Positions 40,579-50,496 are shown, counted from the first letter of the stretch. The stretch: 64,000 nucleotides of DNA from Companilactobacillus bobalius (GCF_009764355.1 NZ_LNUA01000029.1:62001-126000); one strand, 5' to 3'. Notes: generated by a model from the letters alone, not told the origin. Made by a program: numbers and translations.

Positions 40579-41952
40579 TTAAAATCCATTATTTTCAACT
40601 AATTCTCTAAACCACAACCCACTCTTCTTTACAGTTCTCTTAAAATGATTATTCAAATCAACTCGATAAAAACCGTAACGATTTCGATAACCATTTAACC
40701 AAGACCAACAATCGTTGAAGGTCCACATATGATAACCAAAGCAGTTACTTCCAGCTTCAATTCCTTTATGTAACTGCTCTAGGTGCTCTTTGATAAAGTC
40801 TATTCGATATTGATCATTGATCATACCGTCATCATTCATAAATCTTTCTTCATCGGCGACTCCCATTCCATTTTCACTGACATACCAAGGAATGTTCTTG
40901 TAATCGTCTCGCATCATAATTGAAATATCGTAAAGTGCCTTAGGATAAATCTCCCAACCTCTATATGGATTGATTTTCTTATCTGGCCAGTCATATGGTT
41001 CATATAAATCTTCGGGCATTTTGGCTGGAACTTTAGGATTAGTTGGTGCTTGGACCCTTCTAGGTTGATAATAATTAATTCCAATAAAATCAACGGTATT
41101 TTCTTTAATATTTTGTTGATCGCTAGGTTCTACTTCTGGCAACAACTCGTTTTCACTTAATAGATCAACCAGTTCCTCAGGAATCTTTCCTAAAACGGCT
41201 GGGTCCAAAAAGCTACGTGTATTCAACAAATCTGAGGCTGCCTTAGCTTTTAGATCTTCACTGCTTTCACTTCTTGAATAGGCTGGCAACACATTCAAAA
41301 TTATTCCGATTTTACCTTTAACCTTACTATCTCTGAAGGCTTTTGTAGCCATAACATGAGCCATCAAAGTATGGTAACCAACTTGAACAGCTTTTTTCAT
41401 ATCAACGATTGCTGGATAGTGAAATCCATACAAATATCCACATTCGACATGGACCATAGGTTCATTGAAAGTCGTCCAATCGTGAACTAAATCTCCAAAT
41501 TGTTCAAAGGCCGTCTTAGCGTAGAATGCAAAATCATCTACCGACTCACGATTCTCCCAACCACCTTTTTCCATTAGCCACCAAGGCATATCAAAATGAA
41601 AAAGGTTAATTATTGGTTTAATATCATTGTCCAACATATCTTGGAAGTACGAACGGTAAAATTTGATTGCTTCAGAATTCAATGTTTTTCCATCTGGTAA
41701 CAATCTGGCCCATGAAATCGATGTTCGATATGAGTTCATACCGATTTTCTTCATATCGAGAACATCTTCATGATACATTTCATAGGTATTAGAAGTATCA
41801 CTTGGACCTTGATTGTTATTGAATTTTTCAGGATTCATTTCAAACCATTTATCCCAAATTGTCGCTGATTTACCGTTCAAAAGACTATGTCCTTCTGTTT
41901 GTGGTGCGGACGCTGCTGCACCCCAGAGAAAATTATTAGGAAATTTAAGCAT
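40579..41952 (-). CDS. GH1 (phospho-)beta-glycosidase, LacG-like pocket with altered phosphate Lys
   Basis: 457-aa TIM-barrel retaining glycosidase. Acid/base Glu164 in TFNEP, nucleophile Glu360 in YVSENG. The C-terminal pocket reads NDCWSWLNGYRNRYGF: Ser417 and Tyr426 align with the phosphate-contacting Ser428 and Tyr437 of lactococcal LacG, and the Trp matches Trp429, but the Lys435 position is Asn424. So it may act on a 6-phospho-beta-glycoside with altered phosphate handling, or on a non-phosphorylated glycoside. ATG 41952 has GAGGG 6 nt upstream. It is in an operon with GntR and GH125 genes, next to EIIC/GH38 genes. Confidence 0.85.
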   Translation of the reverse strand: MLKFPNNFLWGAAASAPQTEGHSLLNGKSATIWDKWFEMNPEKFNNNQGPSDTSNTYEMYHEDVLDMKKIGMNSYRTSISWARLLPDGKTLNSEAIKFYRSYFQDMLDNDIKPIINLFHFDMPWWLMEKGGWENRESVDDFAFYAKTAFEQFGDLVHDWTTFNEPMVHVECGYLYGFHYPAIVDMKKAVQVGYHTLMAHVMATKAFRDSKVKGKIGIILNVLPAYSRSESSEDLKAKAASDLLNTRSFLDPAVLGKIPEELVDLLSENELLPEVEPSDQQNIKENTVDFIGINYYQPRRVQAPTNPKVPAKMPEDLYEPYDWPDKKINPYRGWEIYPKALYDISIMMRDDYKNIPWYVSENGMGVADEERFMNDDGMINDQYRIDFIKEHLEQLHKGIEAGSNCFGYHMWTFNDCWSWLNGYRNRYGFYRVDLNNHFKRTVKKSGLWFRELVENNGF

Positions 41953-41964
41953 TATCATCCCTCA

Positions 41965-43257
41965 TCATTCTTTAATTTTATAGTCGAAATAATTCAAAAA
42001 TAGTTCGCAATACATCATATTAGCCCACGAGAACCACTCACGAGTAAATTTATTAGGGTCATCAACATCGAAACCTTCATGCATCATGTTAGTACCTGCA
42101 GTTGTGGCTACCATATTGTTTAGAAGACGCTCTTTTTCATCTTTATCTGATTGCGTCAATCCTTGAATGGCAAGTGCAATATGCCAAATATAATTTTTGG
42201 GTGTATGAGGACTACCCAAGCCTTTGCCAAACTTTCCAGCATAATAATACGGATTTTCTGAACTCAAAATTGTTTTTCTTGTATTCAAATAGGTTGGATC
42301 ATCCATGGCTGTGTAGTGTAAATAAGGTGTACTCAACAAGTTAGGGACATTACCATCATCCATAATTAAATAATGACCTAGGCCGTCAGTTTCATAAGCA
42401 TAGATTCTCTCTCCAGCTTTATTTGTCGTTGTACCATACTTTTCAATACCATTCTTAACTTCTACTTGAATCTTCTTAGCTTGATTTACAATCTTTTTAT
42501 CATCAAGAATCGTACTGAAAATGTCCTGAATATAGTCCAAAATAAGGACGGCAAACATATTAGCAGGTACCAAATATCCATATACACATGCGTCGTCGCT
42601 AGGTCTAAATCCAGACCAAATCATCCCTGTTTCTGCAACAGGCGAACCCATTCCATCGTTAATTAAAGTATCTTCTAATCTATCTTCATCACGTTCAAAT
42701 CGATACTCCGATTTTTTAGTATGATGTTGTTCCGTTTCAAACACATTCAATAATTTTCGAATTCCACTTACAAAATTTTCATCAAATTGATCCGTTCTAC
42801 CAGTATTTTTGTAAAGTAAATAGGCTAATTGAACTGGAAAACAGAGAGAGTCTATTTCAAACTTTCTCTCCCAGATCCAAGGTGTCATCTTAGTATGATC
42901 TTTGTGATGACCAGCATTATTAGGTTCACTGTTAAAAGCATTTGCATATGGATCATGATTCATATTGAAGAACTGACGCTTAACTACACCTCTAATAAAA
43001 TCAGAAATTTCTGGAATTGCTTGTGCCATTACCAGATACGGACGTATCTGACAAGTTGAATCTCTTTGCCACATAGCAGGAATATCCCCTGTCAAAATAA
43101 ATATGTCATTGTCAGAAATTTTTTTAACCGTTGTTTCCAAAGTATTTGCATAAGTCACATTAAAAACCTTTGCCCAGTCAGCATGACTTTGACTGGCTTT
43201 TTTTGTGATTTCGTCCATAAAATTTTTTACAGCCGGTGAAATAGTTTTCTGTTCCAA
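41965..43257 (-). CDS. GH125 exo-alpha-1,6-mannosidase
   Basis: 430-aa (alpha/alpha)6-barrel enzyme. Recognised by TGDIPAMWQRDSTCQIRPYL near residue 60, then NAFNSEPN, MTPWIWERKFEIDSLCFPVQL and the C-terminal THMMHEGFDVDDP-type segment with EWFSWANMMYCELFL. Known GH125 enzymes of Streptococcus and Clostridium release terminal alpha-1,6-mannose from N-glycans. Start: TTG at 43257, 8 nt after GGAGG; the TTG at 43272 would overlap that site. Intracellular, no signal peptide. It stands between a GntR gene and a GH1 gene and opposite EIIC/GH38 genes, implying a role on imported mannose oligosaccharides. Confidence 0.9.
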   Translation of the reverse strand: MEQKTISPAVKNFMDEITKKASQSHADWAKVFNVTYANTLETTVKKISDNDIFILTGDIPAMWQRDSTCQIRPYLVMAQAIPEISDFIRGVVKRQFFNMNHDPYANAFNSEPNNAGHHKDHTKMTPWIWERKFEIDSLCFPVQLAYLLYKNTGRTDQFDENFVSGIRKLLNVFETEQHHTKKSEYRFERDEDRLEDTLINDGMGSPVAETGMIWSGFRPSDDACVYGYLVPANMFAVLILDYIQDIFSTILDDKKIVNQAKKIQVEVKNGIEKYGTTTNKAGERIYAYETDGLGHYLIMDDGNVPNLLSTPYLHYTAMDDPTYLNTRKTILSSENPYYYAGKFGKGLGSPHTPKNYIWHIALAIQGLTQSDKDEKERLLNNMVATTAGTNMMHEGFDVDDPNKFTREWFSWANMMYCELFLNYFDYKIKE

Positions 43258-43281
43258 AATTTTATCCTCCAAACAATAAAA

Positions 43282-43998
43282 TCACCATTGATCTGTACGG
43301 TGTACATCAAAAACAAATTTACTCTTCTCACTTAAGAAACTGGAATGCGAATATTCAAAAGCTCTACCATCTTGATCAAAGACAATCTGTTCAATCGTTA
43401 ACACTGGATCATTGACTTTAATATTTAATCCCTGAGCTATTTCTTCGTCAGCACCCTGAGCATACACAATTCTTCGGGCATCCGTCATTGCTACTTTATG
43501 TTCTCCCAGAAAATCGTAGATAGACCCTGCTACGATCTTTTCATCCAGTGGAACGATACTAGTAGGCATTATCGTATGTTCATAACTATATGTCTTTTCA
43601 TTTACAAATCGTTCTCGCTTTATTTCGTAAACCGGTTCGTTCCTTTTTATGGATAAATTTTTGCTTTCCTCTTCGGTTGGTAACCGTGCTCCAAAATCAA
43701 TGACCTTACTAGTTACTTTTTGATCTCGATGGGAATATGTAACTCCGATAGGCATATCCAAGGGCAATAATTCATCACTCTTTTTTAAGGGTCGATTCCT
43801 TACATAGGTTCCTGAACCTTGTCTACTGACAATTAGTCCTTCATCCAAAAGTAGATTAAGAGCCTTTTTCAAAGTTAACCTGCTGACGTCATATTTCTCA
43901 GATAGAATTTCCTGAGTAGGAAGAGGCTTACCAGCTCTGTAATGATTCGTTAAAATATTATTTTTTATATCTGAATATATTTCTTTATATCTATACAT
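43282..43998 (-). CDS. GntR/UTRA transcriptional regulator
   Basis: 238 aa: winged helix (YRYKEIYSDIKNNILTNHYRAGKPLP, SRLTLKKALNLLLDEGLI) and UTRA domain (VYEIKRERFVNEKTYSYEHTI, FEYSHSSFLSEKSKFVF). ATG 43998 follows AGAGGTAG; the longer frame adds 11 residues without family match. It heads the GH125-GH1 operon and diverges from the EIIC-GH38 operon, so it probably controls both sides of this alpha-mannoside locus. Confidence 0.9.
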   Translation of the reverse strand: MYRYKEIYSDIKNNILTNHYRAGKPLPTQEILSEKYDVSRLTLKKALNLLLDEGLIVSRQGSGTYVRNRPLKKSDELLPLDMPIGVTYSHRDQKVTSKVIDFGARLPTEEESKNLSIKRNEPVYEIKRERFVNEKTYSYEHTIMPTSIVPLDEKIVAGSIYDFLGEHKVAMTDARRIVYAQGADEEIAQGLNIKVNDPVLTIEQIVFDQDGRAFEYSHSSFLSEKSKFVFDVHRTDQW

Positions 43999-44028
43999 AT
44001 AACTACCTCTTGCACTAATTTGCTTAAC

Positions 44029-44130
44029 CAAATTATATCATATTCAATAATTTGATTATACAAATTAATAAAATTCTCTTTACAAATTTTAATTAGCATA
44101 TATAATTGGTTTTGAAAGTTAGCGCTTACT
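44029..44130. promoter_or_regulatory. Divergent regulatory region: GntR-type inverted repeat and cre-like site
   Basis: CAAATTAT (44029-44036) and ATAATTTG (44047-44054) form an exact inverted repeat with a 10-bp spacer. AGTTAGCGCTTACT (44117-44130) matches cre at 11 of 14 positions. Both lie between divergent gntR and EIIC genes. Confidence 0.5.
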
Positions 44131-44155
44131 TAAAAAAATTGGAGGAACTACTACC

Positions 44156-45502
44156 ATGAAATTTGATCTTGATAAATTCCAAGGGCCATTGCTAAAAATG
44201 TCTTCTTGGGTAGAAAAAAATACCATTCTTCAAGCCGTAAAGAATGCTTTTATTAGAACTATTCCATTTACCGTTGTTGGTTCATTCTCAAATTTGATCA
44301 AAATGCAAATTGACGCTTTGATCAAGGCTCAGAAAATCGACAACATCTGGTTAACAAATACAAGTAACCTATTTGGTTATCTTGGTACTGCTACGTTAGG
44401 CATTGTTGCACTGATCGTTGTTCTATCATCAGCTTACTCATATGCTAATGAATTGAAACGCAAACCCGCAAACAAAAACCTTAACCCTATTTTAGCGACA
44501 TTATTAGCTTTAGCTGCTTACTTCATCATGGTTCCAAATAATATTAACTTTGCCGATCCTAAAGCAAAAATTGTCGAAGGATTCGCTACTTCATTTTTCA
44601 GTTATGAAGGTATGTTTACAGCTCTAATCGTCGGTATGCTTGCTGTATTCATGTATAACAAATTTTCACATAGTAAATTCACTATCAAAATGCCTGGAAA
44701 CGTACCACAGAACGTCTTTGATTCTTTCTTCTCACTAATTCCAATTTCTGAAGTACTTTTGATTTTCGGTGTTGTTAGAATTGCTATTCAATCCCTTGGT
44801 TTCACATCATTAATTGAATTGATTTCCGTCGTAATTATCAAACCAATGTTAAGTGTTGGTACTGGATTACCTGCTATTATCGTTGTTATCTTACTAGAAC
44901 AAATCCTTTGGTTCCTTGGTCTTCACGGTTTTAATATCGTTTGGGGTGTTGTTTCAGCATTCTGGCTACCTCTATTCTTACAAGACGTTGCTAAATTTGC
45001 TAAAACACAAAGTTTCGCCGGTATTTCTATTGCTCCTAATACTATGACTAACGTTTATGCCATGATCGGTGGTTCTGGTGCAACCTTTGGTTTAATTATC
45101 GCTATGTTGATTTTTGCCAAAAAAGGTGAGAAAGAACGTGAAGTTGCTAAACTTGGTCTTATCCCAGGACTATTTGGTATCAATGAACCAATTATTTTCG
45201 GTTTACCAATCGTTCTAAATCCAATTATGTTCATTCCATGGATTCTTGTTCCAGTTACCAATGCTGTAATCGCTTATGTAGTAACAAAAATTGGTTGGGT
45301 AGTTCCACTTGTTGTTCTAAATTCTGGTAATGAACCAATCTTCATTAGTACATGGATCTTAGGTGCCTTCCATCTAAGTCCAGTTGTTCTAACGTTTGTT
45401 CTTGTAGTATTGGATGTTATTATTTACTCACCATTTGTAATTATCAACCAAAGAAATGAACGTGAACAAGCACTAAAAAATGCTGAACCTGCAGCAGCCT
45501 AA
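44156..45502 (+). CDS. PTS lactose/cellobiose-family EIIC permease
   Basis: 448 aa, about ten membrane helices. Seen: KNAFIRTIPFTVVGSFSNL, LEQILWFLGLHGFNIVWGV, GLFGINEPIIFGLPIVLNP (INEP motif) and a charged C-terminal tail. No EIIA/EIIB gene is adjacent. It is followed 15 nt later by a GH38 alpha-mannosidase and is divergent from GntR, GH125 and GH1 genes, so it probably imports a mannose-containing oligosaccharide. GGAGGA precedes the ATG. Confidence 0.9.
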   Translation: MKFDLDKFQGPLLKMSSWVEKNTILQAVKNAFIRTIPFTVVGSFSNLIKMQIDALIKAQKIDNIWLTNTSNLFGYLGTATLGIVALIVVLSSAYSYANELKRKPANKNLNPILATLLALAAYFIMVPNNINFADPKAKIVEGFATSFFSYEGMFTALIVGMLAVFMYNKFSHSKFTIKMPGNVPQNVFDSFFSLIPISEVLLIFGVVRIAIQSLGFTSLIELISVVIIKPMLSVGTGLPAIIVVILLEQILWFLGLHGFNIVWGVVSAFWLPLFLQDVAKFAKTQSFAGISIAPNTMTNVYAMIGGSGATFGLIIAMLIFAKKGEKEREVAKLGLIPGLFGINEPIIFGLPIVLNPIMFIPWILVPVTNAVIAYVVTKIGWVVPLVVLNSGNEPIFISTWILGAFHLSPVVLTFVLVVLDVIIYSPFVIINQRNEREQALKNAEPAAA

Positions 45503-45517
45503 GGGAGTTAATTTCAA

Positions 45518-48139
45518 ATGAAAAAAGTTTATGCAATTGCACATACACATTGGGATTTCGAATGGTATTTTACTAGACAAGAAGCCCGAGTTCAGTTCGC
45601 ATACCATATGGACGAAGTCTTAGATGCTTTAGAAAACAATGTTTTAAATTATTATTTACTAGATGGCCAAATGTCTATCGTGGACGACTATTTGAGTAGT
45701 TTTCCTGAAAAAAAGACAGCCATCAAAAAATTTGTCACCGAGAAAAGATTATTTATTGGACCTTGGTATACACAAATTGATGAAATGGTTACTTCTGGAG
45801 AATCAATTGTCCATAACTTAGCCATTGGTTCACAAATTGCCAATGATTTAGGTGGCGTGATGAAGGTCGCATATCTTCCCGACTCCTTTGGACAAGGTCA
45901 AGATATGCCTAAAATCTACAACGGATTCAATATTTACAGTGCTGTCTTCTGGCGAGGAATGCCTAAAGAGAAAAACGCTCGCTATTTCTATTGGAATAGT
46001 AACGATGGTTCCAAAGTTCTTACTGCCAATATAAAGAACGGTTATTACGCTGGTGTTCAACTAGTTGAGAATGATGACTTTAAGGATTTACTCGACCGTG
46101 TTAGTACCGATACTGAATCAGACGAATTAGTTCTACCTATCGGTGGCGATCAACGTTCCGTCGATTACAATCTTAAAGATAGAATAAATTTAGCCAATGA
46201 AAAACTATCTGATGAATACATTATTCGTGAAAGTAACTATCCTCAATATTTCGAAAACTTGAAAAAGGTCAAAAATCTGCCTGACTACTCTGGCGAATTC
46301 ATTGATCCTTCAGCTTCAAAAATTCATCGTGGGATTTACTCTTCAAGAGCTGATCTCAAACAAATTTATGACCGATTAGAACGTCGTATGACTTATCAAG
46401 TAGAGCCATTAATGGCTTTAGCTAAGTCATACGGTATTGAACCAAAACAAGGACTTGTCGATGACATCTGGAAAACCATTTTTCGTGGACAAGCCCATGA
46501 CAGCTCTGGGGGCTGCAACAGTGATAAGACCAATGACGATATCCTTCATCGTGCAAAAGTGGCTGATCAATTATCGTACTCAATTATCGATTACTTAGTT
46601 AGAAAATTAAGTATCTCCAAAAATTCACCATACGATATTTATCTTTGGAATCCACTTCCCATCGAAATGGATAAAGTCCAAACGATTCAAGTTTCCACTA
46701 AATCAAAGAACTTCAACATTCTTAATAACAATGGTCAAACTATTGACTATGATTTATTGAATCAAGAAATTCAAAATTCAGCTCCACTTCGTCGAAACAC
46801 TGAAGAGAGAAAACAAGAACTTTATTACATCTCAACTATTTCAATCAAAACTACAATTAAGGCTACTAGCTGTGTCGGTTTTGACATTGAAGAAACTGAC
46901 AATACCAATCATTCAGATATGAAATCTTCTTCAGATTTAATTGAAAATGACTTTTACCAAATCAGTTTTAAAGATCATCAATTAGACTTAACCAATAAAC
47001 AAAACCACAAAGTCTACAAGAACTTCCTTTCCTTCGAAGATGGTGCAGATGCTGGTGATACTTATGATTATTCACCTGCATTCCAAGACTGGATTATCAA
47101 TTTAGATTTCTCAGATGCTGATGTAAAAGTTGTTTCTGGGAAATATACAAATAAGATTACTCTCAAGGGCTCGTGGAAACTTCCACACAACTTGGATTCC
47201 AGAAAAGAAAAGATGCTTGATTCAACTTTAGAGTACAAACTAACTCTAACTTTGGAAAAAGGTTCAGAGACTATCAAGTATCAATTAGATACTGACAATC
47301 AAACTCTTGATCATCGTTTAAGATTAATTCTCAACACTAATGTAAATGCTAAAGCATCCTTTGCGGATACACCATTTGGTTTCATTAGTCGTCCAGTCGT
47401 CGATCCACATCTAAATGATTGGAAAAACATTGGTTATCATGAAGAACCAACTGCTATGAGACCCTTGATTCACTTTGCTAATATTCACTCAGATGATTCT
47501 AGTTGGTCATTTATTGGATTAGGCAGCAAAGATTTCCAAGTGGTTGGCAAAGATTTCAATAAACTAGCTATTACAATGTTCAGAGGCGTTGGTTACTTAG
47601 GCAGACCAGACCTATTACGTCGCCCTTCAGATGCTTCTGGATTAGAGTCAAAATATGTTGAAACTCCTCACAGTCAATTACAAGGTAAATATACATTTAA
47701 AGGTGGTATCATCGTTGGAAATGAATTCAACGTTGCCGACCTACAAAGACAACACTTACTGTTAACAACGACTCCCCTCTTTTACCAAAAACAGTCACTC
47801 AACAGATTTACTAATCCTTTAAGATACTTCATGGTGAATAAAGCCGTTAACTTCATGGATGAAGCCGAACAACTGATCAATTTAAATACTGATAAATTAG
47901 TTTTAAGTAGTTTAGCTCTGACAAAAGATTCGTCCGGATATGCTTTAAGAGTTTACAATCCAACGAATGAAACAATTGAACACGCTGGAACTGTTGAACT
48001 TGCCAAGAAAGCAGCCGTTGATAATTTAAATCTTAATTCAGAAGTCCTAAATACTTTGGAAACATCAACTACTGAATTTGAACTCAATGATTTCAAACCA
48101 GGAGAAATTAGAACTTACGGAATTTACTTTATTAAGTAG
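45518..48139 (+). CDS. GH38 alpha-mannosidase
   Basis: 873-aa paralogue of the GH38 at 26240-28873, with the same key residues: zinc-site His11/Asp13 in HTHWDFEWYFTRQ, nucleophile-type Asp122 in LPDSFGQGQDMPK, and GQAHDSSGGCNSDKTN. Intracellular. It pairs with a lactose-family EIIC and with GH125 across the divergent promoter. GH38 (alpha-1,3-active in streptococci) plus GH125 (alpha-1,6) would strip branched mannose from N-glycan fragments. The paralogue sits with a fructose-family PTS, so the two probably act on different mannosides. Confidence 0.9.
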   Translation: MKKVYAIAHTHWDFEWYFTRQEARVQFAYHMDEVLDALENNVLNYYLLDGQMSIVDDYLSSFPEKKTAIKKFVTEKRLFIGPWYTQIDEMVTSGESIVHNLAIGSQIANDLGGVMKVAYLPDSFGQGQDMPKIYNGFNIYSAVFWRGMPKEKNARYFYWNSNDGSKVLTANIKNGYYAGVQLVENDDFKDLLDRVSTDTESDELVLPIGGDQRSVDYNLKDRINLANEKLSDEYIIRESNYPQYFENLKKVKNLPDYSGEFIDPSASKIHRGIYSSRADLKQIYDRLERRMTYQVEPLMALAKSYGIEPKQGLVDDIWKTIFRGQAHDSSGGCNSDKTNDDILHRAKVADQLSYSIIDYLVRKLSISKNSPYDIYLWNPLPIEMDKVQTIQVSTKSKNFNILNNNGQTIDYDLLNQEIQNSAPLRRNTEERKQELYYISTISIKTTIKATSCVGFDIEETDNTNHSDMKSSSDLIENDFYQISFKDHQLDLTNKQNHKVYKNFLSFEDGADAGDTYDYSPAFQDWIINLDFSDADVKVVSGKYTNKITLKGSWKLPHNLDSRKEKMLDSTLEYKLTLTLEKGSETIKYQLDTDNQTLDHRLRLILNTNVNAKASFADTPFGFISRPVVDPHLNDWKNIGYHEEPTAMRPLIHFANIHSDDSSWSFIGLGSKDFQVVGKDFNKLAITMFRGVGYLGRPDLLRRPSDASGLESKYVETPHSQLQGKYTFKGGIIVGNEFNVADLQRQHLLLTTTPLFYQKQSLNRFTNPLRYFMVNKAVNFMDEAEQLINLNTDKLVLSSLALTKDSSGYALRVYNPTNETIEHAGTVELAKKAAVDNLNLNSEVLNTLETSTTEFELNDFKPGEIRTYGIYFIK

Positions 48140-48158
48140 CGTTTTGAAGGAGTTAAAT

Positions 48159-48230
48159 ATGTTGTCCTCCAAAGTAATTATTATCGTCTTGGGCTTAGAT
48201 AGTAGTTCCATTAAATATTTACCCTTTTAA
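48159..48230 (+). CDS. Possible 23-aa micro-ORF or gene remnant
   Basis: A good AAGGAG site 20 nt after the GH38 stop leads to an ATG and 23 codons (MLSSKVIIIVLGLDSSSIKYL...). The peptide is hydrophobic at the start. The LGLD-SSSIKY portion faintly resembles the N-terminal nucleotide-binding motif of ROK sugar kinases (DIGGTSIKY), so it may be the stub of a lost kinase. Too short to be sure it is translated. Confidence 0.3.
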   Translation: MLSSKVIIIVLGLDSSSIKYLPF

Positions 48231-48257
48231 ATCTTTAAGAATAATAGTATCTCAACA

Positions 48258-48301
48258 AAAAAACGTTCATATCAACCTACAAAGGATATGAACGTTTTTT
48301 G
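48258..48301 (+). terminator. Terminator of the EIIC-GH38 operon
   Basis: AAAAAACGTTCATATC pairs perfectly with GATATGAACGTTTTTT. The remaining 140 bp up to the convergent GH42 gene are AT-rich and hold no gene I can support. Confidence 0.9.
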
Positions 48302-48441
48302 ATTTTAAAATTTATTTTTCTTTTAATTGTTAATTACAAATCATCTGATTATACAGAACTAAGAAGTTTGCAACTTTGTAATTCTACTCAGCAATCTTAA
48401 CAATAAGGATATAGTCAGTTAATATCAACTCTAACAAAATT

Positions 48442-50481
48442 TCAGTTCTCTTTAACAACTAAAGTTCCATACTTACCTAAAACAATTCTCTTACCCACAG
48501 TCGATCCATCCTCAACATTGATCGATTCACGACTAGTCAAAACCTCCTGTTCCTCTTCAGAAAAGTTCATCAAGAAATGGTATTTCACACCATTTTTCTC
48601 TCTAGTCTGGCAGGAAACCTCATAAATTGGTTTAGTGATGAAATCATTAACCAAATGTAACTTATTAATAATTGGTCGATAAAACTCTTTTAAAAAGTCG
48701 TCCCCTAACCTAGTTGCTAAATAATAAGTCTTTCCTGATCCTAAATCATTACTTACTACTGCCGGCGTGCCTTGGTAGAAATCATCTTGATACTTGGCCA
48801 AAGCTTTTGCAGTCGTAACTTCAATTACCTGATTGTAATCTTTTGTTTCATAAGACCTCTGATTGAACTCAACATGTCCATGTTGTTTGGGATAAAGTGT
48901 ATCAATTTCTTTAGTATTAATACCAAACAATGTACGTAATTTAGTTGGGAAGCCACCTAAAACCACACGATCATATTCATCCACCATACCTGTGAAGTAG
49001 CTAGAAATCAAAGTGCCACCAGCTTTTACAAACTCGGTTAACTTATCTACAGCTTTATCCTTAGCCATGTACAGAATAGGTGCCACAATCAAGTCATATT
49101 TAGAGAAGTCATCGTCTCCACTGATTATTTCACAGGCAATATCTTGTCCCCAAAAGATTGAATAGTGCTTCTGCAAAGTTTGGATACCCAATCTAGTTGG
49201 ACGTCCAAAAGCCCCACCGCGGTTGAAGGCCCAGTTACTTTCCCAATCATAGAAAATACCAACCTTAGGATGTTTAATAGCACCTTTGATTTCAGCAATA
49301 CTATCCAACTTCTGACCATACTGTGCGACTTCTTGATAAACACGATTCTTGCTAGAACCATCATGTCCTATCACGCCACCATGGAATTTCTCTGAATTAC
49401 CTTGCGCCTGTCGAATCTGAAAATACAATGTACTATCCGATCCATGGGCAATTTGTTGCAACGAGCTGAGAATGTTCATCCCTGGTTTTTTAGCTTTATT
49501 GTATTGTTGTGAATTAATACAGCTTGGCGTCGATTCCATAATTAAAAATGGTTGATGTTTCAATGAATAGAAACAATCATGCGTATAGGCTGATTTCATC
49601 GCTGTATCAGCCAGCGTTTCGTAATCGTTATGCCAAGCGGGGTAACTATCCCAACTCACTACATCAACCTTTTTAGCAAAACGACTGTAATCTAAACCAG
49701 TAATTGGATAGTAATCCCCTTTGTCCAAACCTTCGGCCATAAAATTAGTTGTAATCGGAATATTTGGCGTAATTTCTTTTAAAGGTTGAGCTTCATTTTC
49801 ATAGAAATCCATCGTCATATCGGTAACAAAACGTTTCCAATCCAAATCCATCCCATGAACCTTCGTTTCTCCAAGCGGATTAGGTGGTAGTACCTGACTC
49901 CAATCGCTATACAAGCCACTCCAAACCTTTAAGTACCAAGCCTGATTTAAATTATCGAGAGTATGATATTTCTTTTGTAACCACTGATGCCAATTATCCT
50001 GACACAATTTACAGAAGCACTGACCACCTAGTTCATTAGAAACGTGCCACATAATTAAGGCAGGATGTTTACCATAACGCTTAGCCAATATTGTATTGAT
50101 CTGACGCGTTTTTTGACGATATATTGGGGACGAGTAACAGTGATTCTGTCTGAATCCGTGCGTATGTCTTCGCCCATATTCATCTACTTGATTAACTTCT
50201 GGATATTTTTGACTCATCCACTGAGGACGTCCCCCACTAGGTGTTGCTAAAATAACGTGACCGCCAATTCGATAAATATCATCAAAAATTTTATCCAACC
50301 ATTCAAAGTTATATTCACCTTCACGTGGTTCTATCGTTGCCCAAGAGAAAGTATCCAACGTTACAGTATTTATCTTGGCTTTTTTCATTAATTCTAAGTC
50401 CTGTTTTAAAACTTCAGGCCGATCCAGCCACTGTTCAGGATTATAATCGCCACCATATAAGAATTTATCTGTGGTTTTCAC
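48442..50481 (-). CDS. GH42 beta-galactosidase
   Basis: 679-aa cytoplasmic beta-galactosidase. Seen: N-terminal YGGDYNPEQW, acid/base Glu in WHVSNELGGQCFC, nucleophile Glu in FLIMESTPSC, the zinc-type cysteines around CFCKLC, and C-terminal trimerisation and beta domains. Start is GTG 50481 or TTG 50484; AGAGGGTGAG directly before favours GTG. Last gene of the operon EIIC-DUF3284-GH36-GH42, so it and GH36 would complete hydrolysis of mixed galactosides. Act on unphosphorylated galactosides is the family norm, which sits oddly with a PTS transporter. Confidence 0.92.
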   Translation of the reverse strand: MKTTDKFLYGGDYNPEQWLDRPEVLKQDLELMKKAKINTVTLDTFSWATIEPREGEYNFEWLDKIFDDIYRIGGHVILATPSGGRPQWMSQKYPEVNQVDEYGRRHTHGFRQNHCYSSPIYRQKTRQINTILAKRYGKHPALIMWHVSNELGGQCFCKLCQDNWHQWLQKKYHTLDNLNQAWYLKVWSGLYSDWSQVLPPNPLGETKVHGMDLDWKRFVTDMTMDFYENEAQPLKEITPNIPITTNFMAEGLDKGDYYPITGLDYSRFAKKVDVVSWDSYPAWHNDYETLADTAMKSAYTHDCFYSLKHQPFLIMESTPSCINSQQYNKAKKPGMNILSSLQQIAHGSDSTLYFQIRQAQGNSEKFHGGVIGHDGSSKNRVYQEVAQYGQKLDSIAEIKGAIKHPKVGIFYDWESNWAFNRGGAFGRPTRLGIQTLQKHYSIFWGQDIACEIISGDDDFSKYDLIVAPILYMAKDKAVDKLTEFVKAGGTLISSYFTGMVDEYDRVVLGGFPTKLRTLFGINTKEIDTLYPKQHGHVEFNQRSYETKDYNQVIEVTTAKALAKYQDDFYQGTPAVVSNDLGSGKTYYLATRLGDDFLKEFYRPIINKLHLVNDFITKPIYEVSCQTREKNGVKYHFLMNFSEEEQEVLTSRESINVEDGSTVGKRIVLGKYGTLVVKEN

Positions 50482-50496
50482 CAACTCACCCTCTCG

